This document shows, one piece after another, positions 5,709-7,838 of a DNA stretch of 7,838 bases. Origin of the DNA: Lachnospiraceae bacterium (GTDB lineage: Bacteria; Bacillota_A; Clostridia; Lachnospirales; Lachnospiraceae); NCBI GenBank assembly GCA_017620055.1, contig JAFZRD010000157.1, positions 1 through 7,838 on the forward strand, given 5' to 3'. Position numbers and translations under genes: made by a program. Numbering within the stretch: position 1 is the first letter of the stretch; each line of letters opens with the position of its first letter. Below the pieces are notes generated by a model. It saw only the letters and a program-made list of their open reading frames with translations. It made no database searches and had not been told where the DNA came from.

Positions 5709-6910
5709 GCGTTGTCATCAGCCAGGAATTCCGTTTCAAGTCTCTTATTGTATCGTGTCAGTACTTCCTGGATCTTCTCCGTGTTCGTATGAACTTTCGA
5801 CATTGCGATATCATGGTTCATATAATCAATAACGGTCGCAAGGAAATCACTCATGTCAGCCTCTATAAAGTAAGGTCTTGAATTGATGACGGGATCGTGA
5901 TAAGCGAGGTTCGTGCATATTATCTTCTCGAACACACAACTGTCATAAGCTTTGTCGAACTGCTCGATACCTTCGGTGAACAGACCGAAAGTGCAGCAGA
6001 TGTAGACGCGCTTCGCATTCATTGCCTTGAGCTGTTTGGCTGTATCTATCATACTTCCGCCGGAGCTTATCATATCATCGATTATTATGACGTCTTTACC
6101 GTCGATGTTGTCTCCGAGGAATTCATGGGCAACTATCGGGTTCTTACCGTTTATGACCTTCGTATAATCCCTTCTCTTGTAGAACATACCCGTATTGACG
6201 CCGAGTACTCCGGCAAAGTAAACGGCACGGTCGAGAGCACCTTCATCGGGACTGATGACGATCAGGTGATCCTTGTCTATGATCAGATCCCTCTCATAAT
6301 GAATGAGAGACGATATGAACTCATAAGGCGGTGTGAAGTTATCGAAGCCGCATAACGGGGTTGAGTTCTGAACCTTGGGGTCGTGCGCGTCAAATGTAAT
6401 GACATCGTTGACACCCATGTCAGCAAGCTCGGCGAGGGCCATCGCGCAGTCGAGAGATTCACGGAAAGTACGCTTGTGCTGCCTCGACTCATAGAGAAAC
6501 GGCATAACAACAGTGATCCTGTGCGCCTTGCCTCCGATGGCGGCGATTATCCTCTTCAGATCCATGTATATGTCATCCGGAGACATGTAATGAACGAATC
6601 CGTTGACCGTAAACGATATGCTGTGATTGCAAACATCCGTGATTATGAATATATCTTTTCCGCGCGCGGTATCATGAAGTATCGCTTTGCCTTCGCCGGT
6701 ACCGAACCTCGGCCATTCACAGTCTATGATGTATGAATCTTTCTCGTATTCGAAGAAAACGCTCGTGTCGCGATTTTTCACGTTCTCGTGTTTGCGGAAT
6801 TCGGCGATACGTTTGTCGACCGCGTTTCCGAGATCCCTGCAGCTCTGGTGGACGATGAGTCCGAGAGGCGCAACGGGCCTTATGTCTTCGATATCGATAT
6901 GTTCAGCCAT
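5705..6910 (-). CDS. prs: ribose-phosphate pyrophosphokinase (PRPP synthetase), long clostridial form
   Basis: Makes phosphoribosyl pyrophosphate from ribose 5-phosphate and ATP, feeding purine, pyrimidine, histidine, tryptophan and NAD synthesis. At 401 aa it is much longer than classical Prs (about 315 aa). Key regions are recognisable but divergent: MPFLYESRQHKR (136-147), equivalent to the ATP-binding YARQDRK region; FDAHDPKVQN (173-182), with His176 at the metal-site position; SPDEGALDRA (220-229); the YKRRD flexible loop (244-248); and the PRPP loop IIIDDMISSGGS (275-286), where classical enzymes have DDMIDTAGT. The extra length is spread over an N-terminal extension, insertions and a C-terminal tail. 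The start is ATG at 6910 with AGGA (6921-6918) 7 nt upstream. It is transcribed divergently from gltX and converges on yraN. Allosteric behaviour may differ from class I enzymes; that is inference. Confidence 0.93.
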   Translation of the reverse strand: MAEHIDIEDIRPVAPLGLIVHQSCRDLGNAVDKRIAEFRKHENVKNRDTSVFFEYEKDSYIIDCEWPRFGTGEGKAILHDTARGKDIFIITDVCNHSISFTVNGFVHYMSPDDIYMDLKRIIAAIGGKAHRITVVMPFLYESRQHKRTFRESLDCAMALAELADMGVNDVITFDAHDPKVQNSTPLCGFDNFTPPYEFISSLIHYERDLIIDKDHLIVISPDEGALDRAVYFAGVLGVNTGMFYKRRDYTKVINGKNPIVAHEFLGDNIDGKDVIIIDDMISSGGSMIDTAKQLKAMNAKRVYICCTFGLFTEGIEQFDKAYDSCVFEKIICTNLAYHDPVINSRPYFIEADMSDFLATVIDYMNHDIAMSKVHTNTEKIQEVLTRYNKRLETEFLADDNA

Positions 6911-6992
6911 GTTTATATCCTGCTTTCTGTATTGATATATCAGTTAACCGTAAGCCAACAAATAGTTTATCAACAACCGGCGTTTTTTTCTA

Positions 6993-7021
6993 CTGTCAAT
7001 TTTGTCAAAATAATATATAAT
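6993..7021 (+). promoter_or_regulatory. sigma-A-type promoter of gltX
   Basis: CTGTCA (6993-6998, four of six matches to TTGACA) and a perfect TATAAT (7016-7021) are separated by 17 nt. Transcription would start near 7027-7029, leaving a leader of about 50 nt before the gltX ATG. The AT-rich context supports a real promoter. Confidence 0.65.
6999..7011. promoter_or_regulatory. palindrome in the gltX promoter spacer (possible operator)
   Basis: ATTTTG-T-CAAAAT is a perfect 6+6 inverted repeat around one base, lying exactly between the -35 and -10 boxes of the gltX promoter. A bound repressor here would block RNA polymerase. In AT-rich DNA such a palindrome can arise by chance, and I cannot name a regulator. 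Confidence 0.3.
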
Positions 7022-7049
7022 ATTATGAGCACTGCCGCCACGGCGGCAA
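7022..7049 (-). promoter_or_regulatory. possible promoter of prs
   Basis: On the minus strand, TTGCCG (7049-7044, four of six) and CATAAT (7027-7022, five of six) are 16 nt apart. Transcription would start near 7015, giving a prs leader of about 105 nt. Its -10 box directly abuts the gltX -10 box. Two other TTGACA-like words occur closer to prs, but none has a good -10 at normal spacing. Confidence 0.35.
7033..7048 (+). other. GC-rich hairpin at the start of the gltX leader
   Basis: TGCCGCC (7033-7039) and GGCGGCA (7042-7048) form a perfect inverted repeat. As RNA it would fold as a 6-bp stem with a 4-nt CACG loop. It falls about 5 nt after the predicted gltX transcription start. AAAAA follows, so it is not a terminator on the plus strand. 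It also overlaps the possible prs -35 box. Confidence 0.55.
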
Positions 7050-7065
7050 AAATCACTCAGAAAGC

Positions 7066-7076
7066 GGGTAACACCC
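7066..7076 (+). other. small hairpin over the gltX ribosome binding site
   Basis: GGGT (7066-7069) can pair with ACCC (7073-7076) around an AAC loop, ending right before the ATG. The GGG is the only Shine-Dalgarno-like element at suitable distance (8 nt), so the stem could hide it. Four base pairs is weak, and the element is tentative. Confidence 0.3.
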
Positions 7077-7838
7077 ATGAAAACAGTAAGAACAAGATTC
7101 GCACCGAGTCCCACGGGACGCATGCATGTCGGAAACCTTCGGACCGCATTGTATGCATATCTTATCGCAAAGCACGAGAACGGACAGTTTCTTCTGCGTA
7201 TAGAGGACACTGATCAGGAAAGATATGTCGAGGGAGCGGTTGACATAATATACCGAACGATGAAGAAGACCGGTCTTATCCATGACGAGGGACCGGATAA
7301 GGACGGCGGATGCGGACCTTATGTACAGAGCGAGAGGCAGGCTTCCGGAATATACTTAAAGTACGCGAAACAGCTCATCGACGAAGGGAAGGCATACTAC
7401 TGCTTCTGTACGAAAGAGAGGCTTGAGGGCCTGACGAGAACGGTGGGAGACAAGGAGATAAACGTTTACGACAAACACTGTCTGTCGCTTACCCCGGAGG
7501 AGATACAGGCCAATCTGGATGCGGGCATGCCGTATGTCATCAGACAGAACAACCCGCAGGAGGGTACGACGACATTCCATGATGAGATATACGGGGATAT
7601 CACGGTTGACAATGCGGAACTTGACGATATGATCCTGATCAAATCCGACGGTTATCCGACATACAATTTTGCCAATGTTATCGACGACCATCTGATGGGT
7701 ATAACGCATGTTGTAAGGGGCAACGAATACCTTTCTTCAACGCCCAAGTACAACAGACTCTATGATGCGTTCGGATGGGAGATACCGGTATATGTCCACT
7801 GCCCGCTGATCACGGACGAAGAGCACAAGAAGCTGTCG
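7077..7838 (+). CDS. gltX: glutamyl-tRNA synthetase, N-terminal part (cut by window end)
   Basis: Class I aminoacyl-tRNA synthetase that charges tRNA with glutamate. The first 254 codons are present and open to the window end. The ATP-binding HIGH-type motif is HVGN (17-20), within [25 protein letters not shown] (39-50), PYVQSER (81-87) and GKAYYCFC (104-111) follow. Cys109, Cys111 and the YDKHC block (131-135) resemble the zinc-binding pattern found in some GluRS proteins. The block [20 protein letters not shown] (187-206), then [15 protein letters not shown] (210-224), is characteristic. The last residues, EEHKKLS, are the beginning of the KMSKS-type motif, so the sequence stops inside it. 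Full-length GluRS is usually 470-560 aa. The start is ATG 7077; the upstream site is weak (GCGGG). GluRS against other GlnRS-like enzymes is favoured by the HVGN and [15 protein letters not shown] signatures. Discriminating or non-discriminating type cannot be judged from this part. Confidence 0.93.
   Translation, partial: MKTVRTRFAPSPTGRMHVGNLRTALYAYLIAKHENGQFLLRIEDTDQERYVEGAVDIIYRTMKKTGLIHDEGPDKDGGCGPYVQSERQASGIYLKYAKQLIDEGKAYYCFCTKERLEGLTRTVGDKEINVYDKHCLSLTPEEIQANLDAGMPYVIRQNNPQEGTTTFHDEIYGDITVDNAELDDMILIKSDGYPTYNFANVIDDHLMGITHVVRGNEYLSSTPKYNRLYDAFGWEIPVYVHCPLITDEEHKKLS

Larger units (their letters stand above)
6911..7076. promoter_or_regulatory. divergent prs-gltX control region
   Basis: This 166-nt AT-rich segment separates the two divergent start codons. 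It contains the prs ribosome binding site (AGGA, 6921-6918 on the minus strand), the gltX promoter, a possible prs promoter, an operator-like palindrome and two leader hairpins, each listed separately. I see no T-box, tRNA or known riboswitch fold, and no open reading frame that stays inside it. Confidence 0.7.

Noticed and set aside
5722..5771. CCAGGAA and TTCCTGG inverted repeat just inside prs, as a yraN terminator
   Set aside because: The loop is 36 nt and no T run follows on the plus strand.
5897..6355. 152-codon plus-strand open frame inside prs
   Set aside because: It is antisense to the conserved prs catalytic region, with no recognisable domain or convincing start signals.
6967..6975. 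TTATCAACA, a near match to a DnaA box
   Set aside because: It is a single site with one mismatch and there is no cluster or origin context, so it is expected by chance.
7025..7213. Possible leader peptide from the ATG at 7025 ahead of gltX
   Set aside because: The ATG lies at or before the predicted transcription start, and the frame runs far into gltX in another frame with no attenuator structure.

Overview
The window is a stretch of ordinary-looking chromosome from a Gram-positive Firmicute, most likely class Clostridia (Lachnospiraceae or a close relative). The reasons are the rplS - signal peptidase - rbgA - rnhB - FliK-like - FlhB-C-like - yraN order, which parallels the ylqF-rnhB-ylqG-ylqH region of Bacillus, the long (about 400 aa) clostridial form of PRPP synthetase, short P-type signal peptidases, and moderate GC with frequent AUA and AGA codons. 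I see no insertion sequence, phage gene, CRISPR array, tRNA or rRNA.

Left part (1-5708, plus strand): the last codons of what looks like rplS, an intrinsic terminator, then a tight run of seven genes, probably one operon: lepB, rbgA (50S ribosome assembly GTPase), a second lepB paralogue, rnhB (TTG start), a large FliK-like protein, a small FlhB C-terminal-domain-like protein, and yraN. Gaps are very short (overlap of 1-4 nt, or 1-14 nt), except 78 nt before rnhB. Two genes make membrane-anchored preprotein-processing enzymes. Two more resemble the hook-length ruler and export-switch pair of flagellar type III secretion, although no flagellar genes are present here.

Middle part (5705-6910, minus strand): a divergent PRPP synthetase converges on yraN. 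The two stop codons share one CTAG palindrome, so there is no intergenic space. A strong hairpin with a U tract, readable only on the minus strand, lies inside the yraN coding sequence and is the likely prs terminator.

Right part (6911-7838): a 166-nt divergent control region between prs and gltX. It holds a good sigma-A-like promoter for gltX, a possible back-to-back prs promoter, a palindrome in the gltX promoter spacer, and two leader hairpins. gltX (glutamyl-tRNA synthetase) then runs off the window inside its KMSKS-type motif.

Most of the content is housekeeping. The parts most worth a second look are the orphan FliK-like/FlhB-C-like pair, the dual-use terminator inside yraN, the paired signal peptidases around rbgA, and the overlapping prs/gltX promoters.
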